Notes under the pieces: model-generated
What the model saw: the letters and a program-made list of their open reading frames with translations, nothing else
The model's database searches: none
Told to the model about the DNA's origin: nothing
Shown here: piece after piece, positions 1-10,754 of the stretch
Position numbering within the stretch: the stretch's first letter is position 1
Layout: the number at the start of each line of letters is the position of its first letter
Made by a program: the position numbers and the translations under genes
From: Phycomyces blakesleeanus NRRL 1555(-)
Lineage: Eukaryota > Mucoromycota > Mucoromycetes > Mucorales > Phycomycetaceae
NCBI RefSeq assembly: GCF_001638985.1
Contig: NW_017265169.1
Coordinates: 278,377-342,376 of the forward strand
Reading direction: 5' to 3'
Length of the DNA stretch: 64,000 bases

Positions 1-2526
1 CGAAAGAAAGGGCAAAAAAAGGGTAAAACAAGTTCATCCTTAACTTAGTCAATCAGACTAATTTATGACTGTCCACACCTTTTTTTACAAAAAATGTTCA
101 AAATTAGTCAAAGTACATATTGGGTAAAAATGTGCTTATAATACCGTATCTGTCATCAAGTTATAATATTCTGATACGAGTTTTTCTAAACCTTGTACCC
201 TATAGCACACAGTTTTCATCAAAACCATGCTCTTCTTCTCAACCCAAATGATAATAAAAGAAGATTGGCCACTCAGAATTGATTAAGACATTTGCCTTTT
301 TTTGCCATTTTTTTGAACTTTTAGTCTGTCCACACTGGCTGGACAGCTTCGATAAAAGTATTGTATATCAGAGCCTTTTTATTCTGTTTTTGTAGATTTC
401 TCGAGATTTGCTCAAGAAAGTATCCATTGAAAGCAAGGAATAAATTTTTGAGCAAAGATTCTTCAAGCTACCCCAATCAAGTCAATTTCCAAAAGAACAA
501 AAAAATCTTATTCGAAGCAAATGCATCTATATGCCACTAATATATTGACTCTTATTGATATAGAAAGAAATAAGAGAGAAACATAAAGTTTACTGAAGAC
601 AATAAGAAGGTCCCTTTGGCAGTGTTTAGAGATAGGGTTCTTAGAAAAGGGAGTATAAGAATAAAGAATACCCTATAGAAAAAAAAAAGACGATTTTAGT
701 GAATTGTTGCAAGTTTCCAGCGTTTAAAGTGTCTTATAGTTGAATTTTAATTAAGCACCAATTTCTCTCTCTTTTATATATATCCCGCTTTTTACGCCCC
801 CATATTTTTGCAGTCAATGCAAAACATCCTTTTCCCAACTTCTTCAACCCAGTACAGGAATTAAAGACAATAAAATCATCCAAATCTAATAGCTTACCAG
901 CGGTACCTTGGTTGTATCCTAGCGATAAAAGGCCTAAAATGTTAAAGATGTCTAAAAGAAACGCGCTTAATAGTTATCAAGGCTAGTATTGATAAAATAT
1001 AAGCCAGTGAAGTTGATAAAAGATATTTTTATAATGTACAGTTTGGTCGTCAAGATTATCCATATGCTCATTAGAAATAATTGATCCAGTTAATCACAGG
1101 GAATCTGTATTCTGATTTTTCAAAATAGGAATCAGACGTAGCAATATCAACACAGAAAAGGGGTATACTCTTTGATAAAAAGAATCAATTAAGCAATATG
1201 CATATCTTCAGCAATACCATAGTATTTAGAGAATAATACATGTACGTATATCATATATCAAATTTATAGCTTAAACTGCTACCAAATATCATAAAAATTA
1301 GTACTTCTTCTTTGCATACTTCTTTATGTTTAACTTCCATTATTTTGATCAATAAAAACCATAAAATTCCAATATAAAACATCGTGCATTTGTTGAACCA
1401 ATTATGAAGAATAGATATACCTAAAAAAATGTATAGATTCTCTATACTTCGAATATTTTATTGGATTAGATGCAAAAATAAGCTGAAATTTCATAAATCA
1501 TACCTGCCAAAAAGTAAAACTAAGAGACTTAAATCTGGCATGTTATTGGCTATAAAAGTTACTCATGGGAAACTTTTTGTTACGCACCCGGAGCTCTAAA
1601 AAATGCTGCCAATTCCTACAATAGGGGGTTTCACCAGCTATGAATGTTGACTGTTGGATATAGCGGTAGTTTAATTCGGAAAATGATTGGCTGTGACGAA
1701 TCTTCAAAAAGTGAAAAACGAGCATCCAAGCATCTAAAAAAATAGTTCGATACTCTAGATGTCGTGACTTAGCCGAAATTTTGTAAATTTTGTACTTTAT
1801 GTACGATTGATGGCGAAGTTCATATAGAAGCAAAGTCAAAAATAAAACATAATTAATCTATATAAAAGTAGTTATCTTGATACCAAATTATAGAAGTCTA
1901 ACTTACTTGTGAGGAAATTGGGCATAGGCACTATATTTATGGGTACTCTAATCAAGCGTATTGTACATATGAATTTTGACGTATATGAGAGAAAACATAT
2001 CAACCAAGGGTCATTAGGGGGTTTCACCAGTCTTTTTTCGATACTTATTATTATTGGCTGGTGCTTAAACTACCGCTATATCCAACAGTCAACATCCAAA
2101 GCTGGTGAAACCCCCTAATGTAATCAGCGTATCGAAAACGGTTTTCCCATTTGGGATTCAGGTTATTAGAGGTAAAGTACTACAAAAAGAACATTTATCT
2201 GGCTATAAAGAGACTGAAAATTCTTCATCTCAACTTCTTTTCTCTACGTCTAAAAATTACATTTAATTCGTCTCAATCTTAAGTAAAAACACATACACAA
2301 ACAGTACTACAATCGCTATAATGAACCGAAAACCATCTAAATTTTAATGCATAAATAACAAAACTGACAGCTGTAAATATATATTCACGTGACTTATTTT
2401 AGCAAAGGAAAAACAATTTTTAAGAAGCGGAGAATCTTACGCAAAACAGTATAATCTGCATGTAAAAAGAAAGACTCCAGTGCCTGGCTTGCCTTTGTTC
2501 AAGCTTTACACATAAACCTTTCTTTA
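1..2526. other. Gene-free AT-rich region with transposon traces
   Basis: No convincing coding sequence is visible on either strand. The stretch contains the inverted-repeat element at 1622-2117. Around 318-340 there is a sequence ending in CTGTCCACACTGG that resembles the end of a Tc1/mariner-type element, and a similar CTGTCCACAC string occurs at about 69-78. Two short open frames at about 1543-1839 (-) and 1909-2118 (+) exist only because they run through the repeat. The rest is AT-rich with no structure I can name. Confidence 0.6.
1622..2117. mobile_element. TA-flanked inverted-repeat element (MITE-like)
   Basis: A segment of about 50 bp starting TA-GGGGGTTTCACCAGC at 1622 is repeated in inverted orientation at about 2066-2117, ending GCTGGTGAAACCCCC-TA. 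The two arms differ at only a few positions (around 1639-1645), so they are close copies. A third copy of the outer repeat lies at 2015-2034, so the right part alone (2013-2119) also forms a small element with perfect 18-bp inverted ends. TA at both outer edges fits the target duplication of the Tc1/mariner superfamily. No transposase is recognisable inside, so this would be a non-autonomous element. Two readings remain: one element of about 496 bp, or a 103-bp element nested next to an older arm. Confidence 0.7.
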
Positions 2527-3452
2527 ATGCCAAGTGGAGAATCTAGCTCTAATGCTGCTAATTCTGGAGGAGTAGATGGATCTGGAATCGATGGATCTGC
2601 CTACTACGATGCTAACCAAGCATATTATTCAGGCTATGATTACAGCACAAATGGTTATGCAGCTATGGGAGCTGATGCAAGTGGTTACAACTACGATGCA
2701 TCTCAATACTACTACGATCCCAGTTACTACTCCCAGTATTACGGCTCGGTTGATCCTAATGCTGCTGCTGCAAGTGATCCTACACCTACAGCCTCTAATC
2801 CAGTCGGAAAATACGCACCTGTCTCCTCATATCAACCCACTTCTTCTTATCAACCCTCTGCTGGAACTGGGGCGAATAACGCATCTTCAAGCGCATTTAT
2901 GCTACCTGTATCAACGTCAGGATATACAGGACCTCGCCCTGCAAGTTCTACACCTGCGTCGGTAGCCGAAGAGGCTCGAAAGAAAGGCAAAAAAAAGTCA
3001 CTTGTCCGTGCAGCAGGTGGCGAGGTGTGGGAAGATCCTAGTTTAGCTGATTGGGACGACAACGACTACAGACTTTTTGCAGGCGATCTTGGTAATGAAG
3101 TTACCGAAGAATTACTTTTTAAAGCATTTTCAAAGTACTCGAGCCTGCAGCGTACTCGCATTGTGCGGGACAAGAGAACTGGCAAATCCAGAGGTTATGG
3201 ATTTATCAGTCTTAAGGATCCTAATGAGTTTGTAAAGGCGTGGAGAGAAATGAACGGTAAGAGCATAAAGATATATAGAGGTATCTGTAGGCGACTTATT
3301 TCTTACTTTTATATATATATATATATCTTATAGGAAAATATGTTGGAAACCGTCCTATAAAACTACGCAAGAGTAATTGGAAGGATCGTAATATGGATGT
3401 TCGTGTCAAAAAAGAGCGCGAACGCGTTGGACCTTACCAGAAAAATCGATAG
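2527..3452 (+). CDS. RBM42: RBM42-like RNA-binding protein
   Basis: This encodes a predicted 282-residue protein with one C-terminal RRM, matching the conserved core of RBM42, a splicing-associated RNA-binding protein that acts on mRNA in the nucleus. Exons are 2527-3256 and 3334-3452. The 77-bp intron (GTAAGA to TTATAG) restores the conserved NGKYVGNRPIKLRKS stretch. The N-terminal half is rich in Ser, Tyr, Ala and Pro and is probably disordered. It is followed by a basic patch (KKGKKKS), the family motif VWEDPSLADWD, and then an RRM from about residue 181 with RNP2-like RLFAGDL and RNP1-like KSRGYGFISL. The tail is lysine and arginine rich (KERERVGPYQKNR). The start is the first ATG of the open frame. 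The family call is firm because the motif before the RRM and the tail after it are both diagnostic; the function in this organism is inferred. Confidence 0.9.
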
Positions 3453-4116
3453 ATTACCCTTTTTTTAATATATGTTTGTCTTTGATATAAATATACATAC
3501 ATACATATATATATATATATAAATGAATAAAAATAATAACAATAGCAATAACAATTATACTAATAATAATAATAATGAAGAGCTGCCAATTTACCATGAT
3601 TGTTCTGATAAAGGCAACAATAATACTATGGTCACCATTGGTATACCTTGGATCGAACCACATATAAACATGGAGACAACTGATTGGATAGTTCCGTTTT
3701 TAAGATAAATGGCACGAGGAATAAGGATCAATCAGTTTTTCAATAAAATTTAAAAAATAAAAATTGGGACAGCCACCTTATTAAAGAATCTTTGGGTTAT
3801 TAAAGGTGTAGATATATATTGCCTCTTATAAACACTTTTCAGGTTTCTTATATAATGTGTATATAAAACGGCAAATATTTTGCTCTATTGCACAAGACAA
3901 AAGTATAAAGGATGGCTGGTAAGCTGGCCTTGGAAAATGGCAGCGCGTGGTGCCACACTGTAGGGTGATACGTCACGAAAGTAACGAAACTTTATTATTG
4001 TTGCATTTGGGTGGTCTAGCAAAATCTGTTTGGCCAGTCTAATCAATCTTGTTTTTTTTACTATTCTTTCTTTCTCCTTTTCTCTTAATTTTATATAGGC
4101 AACATATTCCCACCTA
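3453..4116. other. Intergenic region with promoter of the NDPK-fusion gene
   Basis: AT-rich with TA-dinucleotide runs near 3497-3520. An open frame at 3523-3708 is asparagine-rich low complexity and shows no family signal, so it is not called. The second half includes a TATA box and a possible leader exon for the following gene: ATGGCTG at 3912-3918 directly followed by a GTAAGC donor, with an acceptor at 4098. Confidence 0.5.
3862..3868 (+). promoter_or_regulatory. TATA box for the NDPK-fusion gene
   Basis: TATAAAA lies about 45 bp before the first possible ATG (3912) and about 250 bp before the ATG at 4117. If it is used, transcription starts near 3890-3900 and the leader would contain an intron (3919-4098). 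Its placement makes the 5' exon structure of the gene uncertain. Confidence 0.45.
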
Positions 4117-7100
4117 ATGACACAAACCGAGCCAGAAGCTTACAACAAAGTAAGCCCCAATAATTTTATTAGTCATCTCAATCACACTTACTCACCTCAT
4201 CATCAGGAGCAAGGTTCAGCACAGGTTTATACAGGTACTTATTGTTATTGGTCCAGAGGAGTTCAATTGTCTTATTACCGCGGTTTTCTTTGTAGATACT
4301 CCTGAGGATACCCTAAAAACCACTCCCCAGCTTCCAAAGCTTGATCTGGAAGAGTGTCCAGCCGTCGCCGTCAAAGACGATGGTCCCTTGCAAGACACAC
4401 GGACCGAGTCCGAGTCATCCTCCGAGAAATATATTGAGGAACCTAAATCTACAGCGGAGGATGAATGTATCAAGTCAAAGGATACTCAAAGCAGCCACAC
4501 CACTGTTGAGGTGTCAAAAGAAGAAGAATCTGCTACTAGAACTATCAAGGCGTTCGATGCTCTCTTACCTGAAGAGCTTGTTGAATCGTCTACAGCACAA
4601 GAGGTTACTGTTCAAGTTATTAACAAGGTTGAACTGGTCTCTGACCACGTCGAATCGGCTCACAACTTGCCTGTTGCTGTCCAACAGACACTGGCATTGA
4701 TTAAGCCTGACGTGACAGTAACTGCATGCAAACAGGAGGCTATGATTTCCATGATTATTGACGCTGGATTTAAGATCGTCAAAGAACGTGAAATCCACCT
4801 CTCTGTAGACCAGGCCCGTCTATTCTATCGCGAGCATGAAAGCAAGCCTTTCTATAATGATTTAGTTAACCTTATGAGCAGGTAAACATACGATTCACCC
4901 TTTTTTTTAGAATCTTGACGAGGGATGGCGGTAGACTTTGCTTACATACACATCTTGCTGCATATATGCGTGCGTGCATGCAGAATGTGCTTTTATTTAT
5001 TTCTGAAATGCAGAAGCAACTCATACATAACTATATCTTATTAGTGGCCCTGTTTACGCCATGGTGCTTGAGAAGGAAAATGCAGTCCAAGCCTGGAGAG
5101 AGCTTATGGGCCCAACAGACTCCAAGAAAGCAAGCGAGATTGATCCTAACTGGCAAGTCCTGCGCTTTTAGGCTCTTGTCCTATTTGGTGGTTCATAACA
5201 ACCTATTTATAGTATTCGTGCACTCTTTGGCACAGATGGCCTACATAATGCAGCCCACGGCAGCGACTGTTTAACTAGCGCTGAACGCGAGATCGACATC
5301 ATTTTCTCCTTCGAATCCGAATCCGAAACAAAACAGGTCGAGCATACTGAAAACATCAGTCTGACAACCAAGACAATCACCCAAGAAACCGAGGTTGAAT
5401 TAGATGAAGAAACAGAGGAGCTTGAGGAGCTTGAGGAGCTTGAGGAGCTTGAGGAGCTTGAGGAGCTTGAGCTAGATCTGGAGGATGAGACAATCAGTGG
5501 GATGACAGAGACCAAGGTCTATAAGTCTTTTACTGTTGAAGAAAAAGAGACCCACGCTTCTTTAGGCGAAATCGTTTACAATGACGAAAAAGATGTTGCT
5601 ATTAATGATGAACAAATTTTGGAACTCAAGGAAGGTGCCCAGACCAAGGTCAAGGAAATTTTGCCAATCAAGACAGAAATTCAAACAGCAGTAGAAGATA
5701 CCCAGATAATCAAAAATGATGATTATCATCACACCATTGAGAAAGAGATTTCAACAGTTAAATTCGTCACCCAGACTGAAGTCAATGCTGTCGAGGAAAA
5801 ATCGATTGCTGAAACCATTGGTGCCCATTCTGAGCAAAAAGAAGTTCAGGCCGTTATAGAAGAGACTCTTGTAAATGCAGCTGATGATTCTACAATCCAG
5901 ATAGAAGCCCAGACTGAGACAGAAAAGACCCAGGCCAACAAAGAAAACACTCGCGCCACTCTTGAAGAGACTTTGACAGCCGACGTTCAAACAAAGGTGG
6001 AGTCTCATATTGTCACCGAAGAATTTTTTCCCGTCAAGGTTGAACTTCAGACCTCTGTAAAGGAAGTTCAGGGAGATGAGGAAAAGATTCAGGTTATTAC
6101 CGAAGAAGTCTCGACTGCCGAATTTAATCTTGAGACTACAGAGGAAAAGACCCAGAATATCAAAGAACAGACACATACCGTCGAGCTAGTTTCTGAAGAT
6201 ACCGAAAAAGATACCAACACCCTCAAAGAAGAGCTTTCTAGTGTCGAGGTGTATTCTGATGAAGCCAAGGATACTAAAAATGATTATTCGTCAATCGAGC
6301 TTGATCTTGAAGATACAGAAGAATCATCTCAGGTTATAGAAGACGAGACTGTAACTGTTGAGCTTGATCTTGAAGATACAAAAGAAACGACTCAGGTCGT
6401 AGAAGACGAGACTTTAACAATCGAGGTTGATCTTAAGAGCATTAAAGAAGATACCCGAGCTGTCAAAGACCAGACCTTGACGGTCGAAGTAGACATTAAT
6501 ACTGTCGAGAAAAACTCCGATGCTGATGTTACTCATAAAGATACCAATGAAGAGACATCTGTTACCAAGGAAGATACTTCTGCTGCTGAAGTCAACCTAG
6601 ACGATATTAAAAAAGAAGACAAAACAATAAAGGAGGAAACTTTGGTATTTGAAATCGATTTGGAGGACGACAAGAAAGAAACTCAGATTATTAAAGAAGA
6701 TACCCTGACAGTCGAGGTGGACCTTAAGGCCATTAAAGATGAAACTGATACAGTCGATACAGAAGTTCACTCTGTAGTTGAAGAGACTCAGTCCGCCAAA
6801 GAAGATTCTGAGGTCAACCTCAACAAGGCTCAAGATATTATTGATCACAGCAAAAACGTTGTATTAGTCGAAGATACGCATGCTACCGTCGAAAAGACTT
6901 ATGCCGAAAATGAAGATATTCAATCAATTGAAAAAGATGCCCTGACATTCAAGGAAGATACCGGAATTACAGAAGAAATTGTGTGCGAGGTTGAACACAA
7001 TGATATTGAGGTTGTCAAACATGAAGATGCTACAAAGGTGGTTACCGAGTCTGAAGAGGAAGTTCATGAGCTTTCTGTTATGGATTCTTCACCAAAGCCT

Positions 7101-10100
7101 ATGTCTGATATCACTTCACCCGCTGTTGTTTCCCATGAAGTTGAGACTACTAAAGACGATAAACTCGTTACCGAGGAAACTAAGATTGACGAAAGTGACA
7201 GTACTACCTCTATTGATTCTAATGTCGAGCAAACTACTGTAACTGAGGACTCTATCCTTACATCTGCTACAACTACGAGCACGACTACTACTGTAACTGC
7301 AACTGTTGACACTGCTGATTTCACAACGACTTCCGAGCAAGAGACCGCTGTAACCGATATTAGTGTTGCCGATGGTACTCTAACCGAGACTAGCAGCTCC
7401 AATGCTATTGTTGCCGAGACTAGTGTTGCCGAGACTACTTCTGCAGAAGTTTCTGTTGCAGAGACTAATGTTGCAGAGACTACTGTTGCCGAGACTGATG
7501 TTGCCGAGACAATTTCTGCTACTGGAAATGAACCTGTAACTGAGGTCCCAGATGTTATTAAAGAATCTCTCCCCAAGACTGTCACTACTCCTCTTCCCGT
7601 TGTTGTCACTGAAAACATTGCTCTTGCAACTCATGCCCCTGTCTCGGAAAAGCTCAGCATTTTCCAGCGCGCACCAGTCCATCAACACACCGGTGCTCAC
7701 GAGTTCCAAACTACACAAACAAAGGTTGAAGTTAGTCACAAACCACGCGTGTCTCTTGGAGGATCTGTGAAACAAAGAGCCAACATGTTCAAAGAAAAAA
7801 TTGACCAGAATGCCTTTGCTGTTCCCTCCAAGAAGAACCTTGAGGCTATTGATCTTTCTAAGAATAAGAGCGTGAGCACCAAGTTAGCTGCAATCAACAA
7901 GTCCTTTGACTCGCAAGTTGAGGCAAAGGTTGAAACACGTGCTGAAACAGTTGATGATGAAGCTAACAAGGAGGATGACAAGGTTGAAGCCGAAGCTAAA
8001 GATGAAACCAAGTCTGAAGACGTTGACATCAAGGCCGAGGCAAAGTCTGATACTTCCAAATCTGAAGAAGTTCAGATTGAGGCTGACGTAATTAAGGCTG
8101 ATGAAAAGAAGGAAGAAGGCAAGACCAATGATTCCAAAGCTGAAGAGGTGACGGAGGTTCATATTGAAACCACCAAGACTGAGACAAAGACCGAGGTCAA
8201 AGAGGATTCCAAGGCCGAAACCAAGGAAGAAATCAAGTCTGAAATTAAAGAAGACACCAAGGCTGAATCTGAGGATGAAGTAATCAAGTCTGAGGTCAAG
8301 AATGAAGCCGTCAAGGCTGAAGTCGAGGAGAAGGTTGCCGAGACTGAGGTCAAGGAAGAAACCAAGGAAGAAGTTCTCAAGGCCGAAGTCACACCTGAAA
8401 TCCAGATTGAAGCTTTGAAGATTGAATCTGAGGTCAAGGAAGCAGCCACGTCTGAAGCAAAAGAAGATGACACGCCTGTCCAGATTCAAGCTACTGTCAC
8501 CAAAGAAGTTGTCGAAGACAATCAAGAACCTATTGCCGAGACTTCTGAAGTTCAAATTGAGGCAGAAGTAACTGAGAATGAAATTAAGAAGCAAGACACG
8601 GAAGCAGTTGCCACCAAGCTCGAACATAAAGAACACACTGAACATGGAGACGCAGTGCCCAAGCATACAGTGAAGAAGACTGTTGTTGCTCATGGTAACA
8701 AGGAGATCAAGCCCAAGTCTCCTTCCCGCTCTCCTCTTCATCATGGCACCCATGGCACTACTGTTAAGACTACTGCTGTACACAAAACCAGACCTGCTGG
8801 CTTGACTGCCTCCCATGATTCTTCTGCTGGAAAGAAGGAAGACTCTGCAGACAAGCCCCACGGTAAGACTCCTTTGAGAAACAAGACCTCTCCTACTGGA
8901 ATTGCTCGTGCAACTGTGACCAAGCGTGTCGTTGGTGATGCACACCATGCAAAGGCTTCGGAAGATACCGAACATGGTAAGAAGCCTGCCACTGGTACTA
9001 CCGCCACAAAAACGGCTCGTGTTCCTCGTGTAGCCGGTTTAGCCAAAAAGACAGTTACCAAGACAGAGGAAAAGGCGGATGAAAAGGCCAAGAAGCCCGT
9101 TGCCAAGCCACTTGTGTCTCGTTTGACAGCTCCTACTGCCGCAAGTGCTCGTAAACAAGCGGCCGAGGCAGCCGAGGCAAATAAGGCACCTGTCAAGGCC
9201 ACCCGTATTGTGAGAAAGAGTCCAACTGCTTCTTCAGTTGCCTCCACTGGCTCTACCAAGCGCACCAGTCCCAGCAGCACTATTGATACAGTAAAGTCAG
9301 CTACTGCTTCAGCTGCTAAAAAGCCTGTTGCCACTGTTCGTACTACTCGAGTCTCGACTGCTGACAAAGAAGTCAAGGCATCCACTGATGCGCCTAAACG
9401 TGTTGTGCGCCGTGTTCCTGCTACTGGAGCAAAGGTAAATATAAATACAATTACGTATATGCACTTTTTTTTATTCCTTTCTTCCAAAAACGATAATAAT
9501 AATAATAGTAATAATAACTCACTGTGTAATTTGTGTTTCCAGAAGGCCCCATCGGCCACTGAACCTGCTGCAACAAAAGCACCACGCGTCCCAGCACATG
9601 GTGCAACTACTGTCAAGTCATCTGTGCGCTCTACTACAGGTGTGCCTACAACAAGAACTCGCAAGGTTGAGAAGCCAGCTGCTGACAAGACTGGAAAGAA
9701 ACTCTCTGTGAAGAAAACTGGGCACTCTGACTTGAGTAACGAAACCACCAGCTCTGCTGGAAAGGAGAGAGAAGGAACTCCTAGCCCTGTTACCACTACC
9801 ACAACATCGTGTACCCACACCGATGAGGACGGTGTAAGCGGCGAGAGCATTGACGAACAAACTCACTCTGAGCATACTGTGACTGAGGATGAGGTTTCTG
9901 TGACTGCGACTGAGTCTGTTACTCCTGAGGGTAGTCTTAGCGCAGAGGCTTCTCACGAGGAGCATGAAGAGCATGAAGAACATGAAGAACACGAAGAACA
10001 CGAAGAGCACGAAGAGCATGAGGAGGAATCTAGCGACGTACATGATGATGAGGTTGCTGCAATTACTCAGTCTGAGACCATCAAGGTTGAGAAGAGTGTT

Positions 10101-10307
10101 GAGCAGATCTCCGCCGAGTCCAACACTGCTTCTTCTCTCCGTGGTCAGACCCCCGAGATTTCCCAACTTCGCAACAAGTTTGAGCATTTTGGACCTGCAC
10201 ATGTTGAGGTTGGAGGACGTACTTCTACTTCCCCTGCTATCAAAGATCTCCGTACCAAGTCTCCTGGTAACCGCATCAAGGACATGATGAACCGCTTTAC
10301 CCAATAA
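4117..10307 (+). CDS. NDPK domain fused to giant acidic repetitive tail
   Basis: About 1,910 residues. Secure exons are 4295-4881, 5045-5152, 5213-9434 and 9543-10307; the exon(s) before 4295 are unresolved, with ATG 4117 the best start and ATG 3912 an alternative. The NDPK domain is encoded at about 4690-5320: LALIKPD near its start, [11 protein letters not shown] mid-domain, and the phosphohistidine motif NAAHGSD (His codon 5256-5258) followed by AEREI, as in group II NDPKs. Catalysis therefore looks possible. After it come an EEL repeat (about 5416-5472), a very long Glu/Lys/Thr/Val-rich imperfect repeat region, a basic Ala/Lys/Pro/Thr region (about 8640-9720) like those of microtubule-binding tails, an EEH repeat (9958-10026), and a C-terminus with LRNKFEHFG. 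The intron at 5153-5212 is GC-AG. The last intron (9435-9542) is 108 bp with no stop, so it can be retained in frame. The cellular role is unknown; a scaffold is a guess. Confidence 0.8.
5416..5472 (+). repeat. In-frame 9-bp tandem repeat (EEL)n
   Basis: GAGGAGCTT is repeated about six times inside the coding sequence, giving a run of Glu-Glu-Leu directly downstream of the NDPK domain. The unit keeps the reading frame, so copy number can change without breaking the gene. Confidence 0.85.
9435..9542 (+). other. 108-bp intron, divisible by three and stop-free
   Basis: The segment starts GTAAAT after an AAG codon, ends TTTCCAG before AAGGCC, and translates to 36 residues that are hydrophobic and Asn-rich, quite unlike the charged protein around it. 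Composition and splice sites say intron. Because it is a multiple of three and has no stop, retention would add 36 residues without truncating the protein. Confidence 0.75.
9958..10026 (+). repeat. In-frame (EEH)n tandem repeat
   Basis: Near-identical GARGARCAY units give about seven Glu-Glu-His triplets, ending in EEESSD. The third bases vary between copies, so this is an older or selected repeat rather than a fresh slippage product. The His-rich acidic run could bind metal, which is inference only. Confidence 0.8.
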
Positions 10308-10754
10308 TTTCCAAGAATCCTACACATGACTTGTTTAAAAACAAGGCAAGCAGTAATTAATAACCAAAAAAGAAAAATCACACACATACACACAATCAAT
10401 CACACACAACACGGATAACAACAACGCACAAGTCTTTAGGCACAATTTTTTTTATATCTTTTTATTTTATTTTATTTTATTTTATTTTTCTTTATCCTTT
10501 TTCTTATTCGTCTTTTTAGCGCCATAATGCTTGTATGAAATGCGCTTCTTTATTATTATTATTATTAGTATCTGATGAATAAAATATGCACTCTTTTTTT
10601 TTTCTAATAAGAGAAACATCTGTTGCGTCATTAATCCCAAAAGATTAATATATTATATATAGAAGAAAAAAAAACTACCCCGCTAATATTTTAGCTTGAA
10701 TCTTTTTTTTTTTTTGGATTATTAAACAATAAGCTTTAATACAACATAAAGAAA
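10308..10754. other. Intergenic region, 3' UTR and promoter
   Basis: Contains CA-rich and T/A-rich low-complexity DNA: an ACACAC-type tract near 10379-10412, TTTTA repeats near 10460-10487, and T runs. It holds the 3' end of the NDPK-fusion transcript and the promoter of the HSCB-like gene. No ORF or RNA gene is visible. Confidence 0.5.

Noticed and set aside
1543..2118. Two short frames sharing the peptide NYRYIQQST and AGETP
   Set aside because: The shared peptide is encoded by the two arms of the inverted-repeat element; it reflects DNA repetition and not a protein family.
3640..3670. GGATCGAACC, a possible minus-strand tRNA T-arm
   Set aside because: The flanking bases do not form a T stem or an acceptor stem, and no anticodon arm is present.
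3523..3708. 61-codon open frame (+) rich in Asn
   Set aside because: Low-complexity AAT/AAC repeat, no family signal, and located in an AT-rich spacer just after the RBM42-like gene.
7064..7618. 184-codon open frame (-) opposite the giant gene
   Set aside because: It is the antisense of the Thr/Val/Glu repeat region; its Ser/Val-rich composition follows from the repeated codons on the coding strand.
7884..8975. 363-codon open frame (-) rich in Leu, Phe, Gly
   Set aside because: Antisense shadow of the Lys/Glu-rich coding region; the hydrophobic look is due to complementing GAA/AAG codons.
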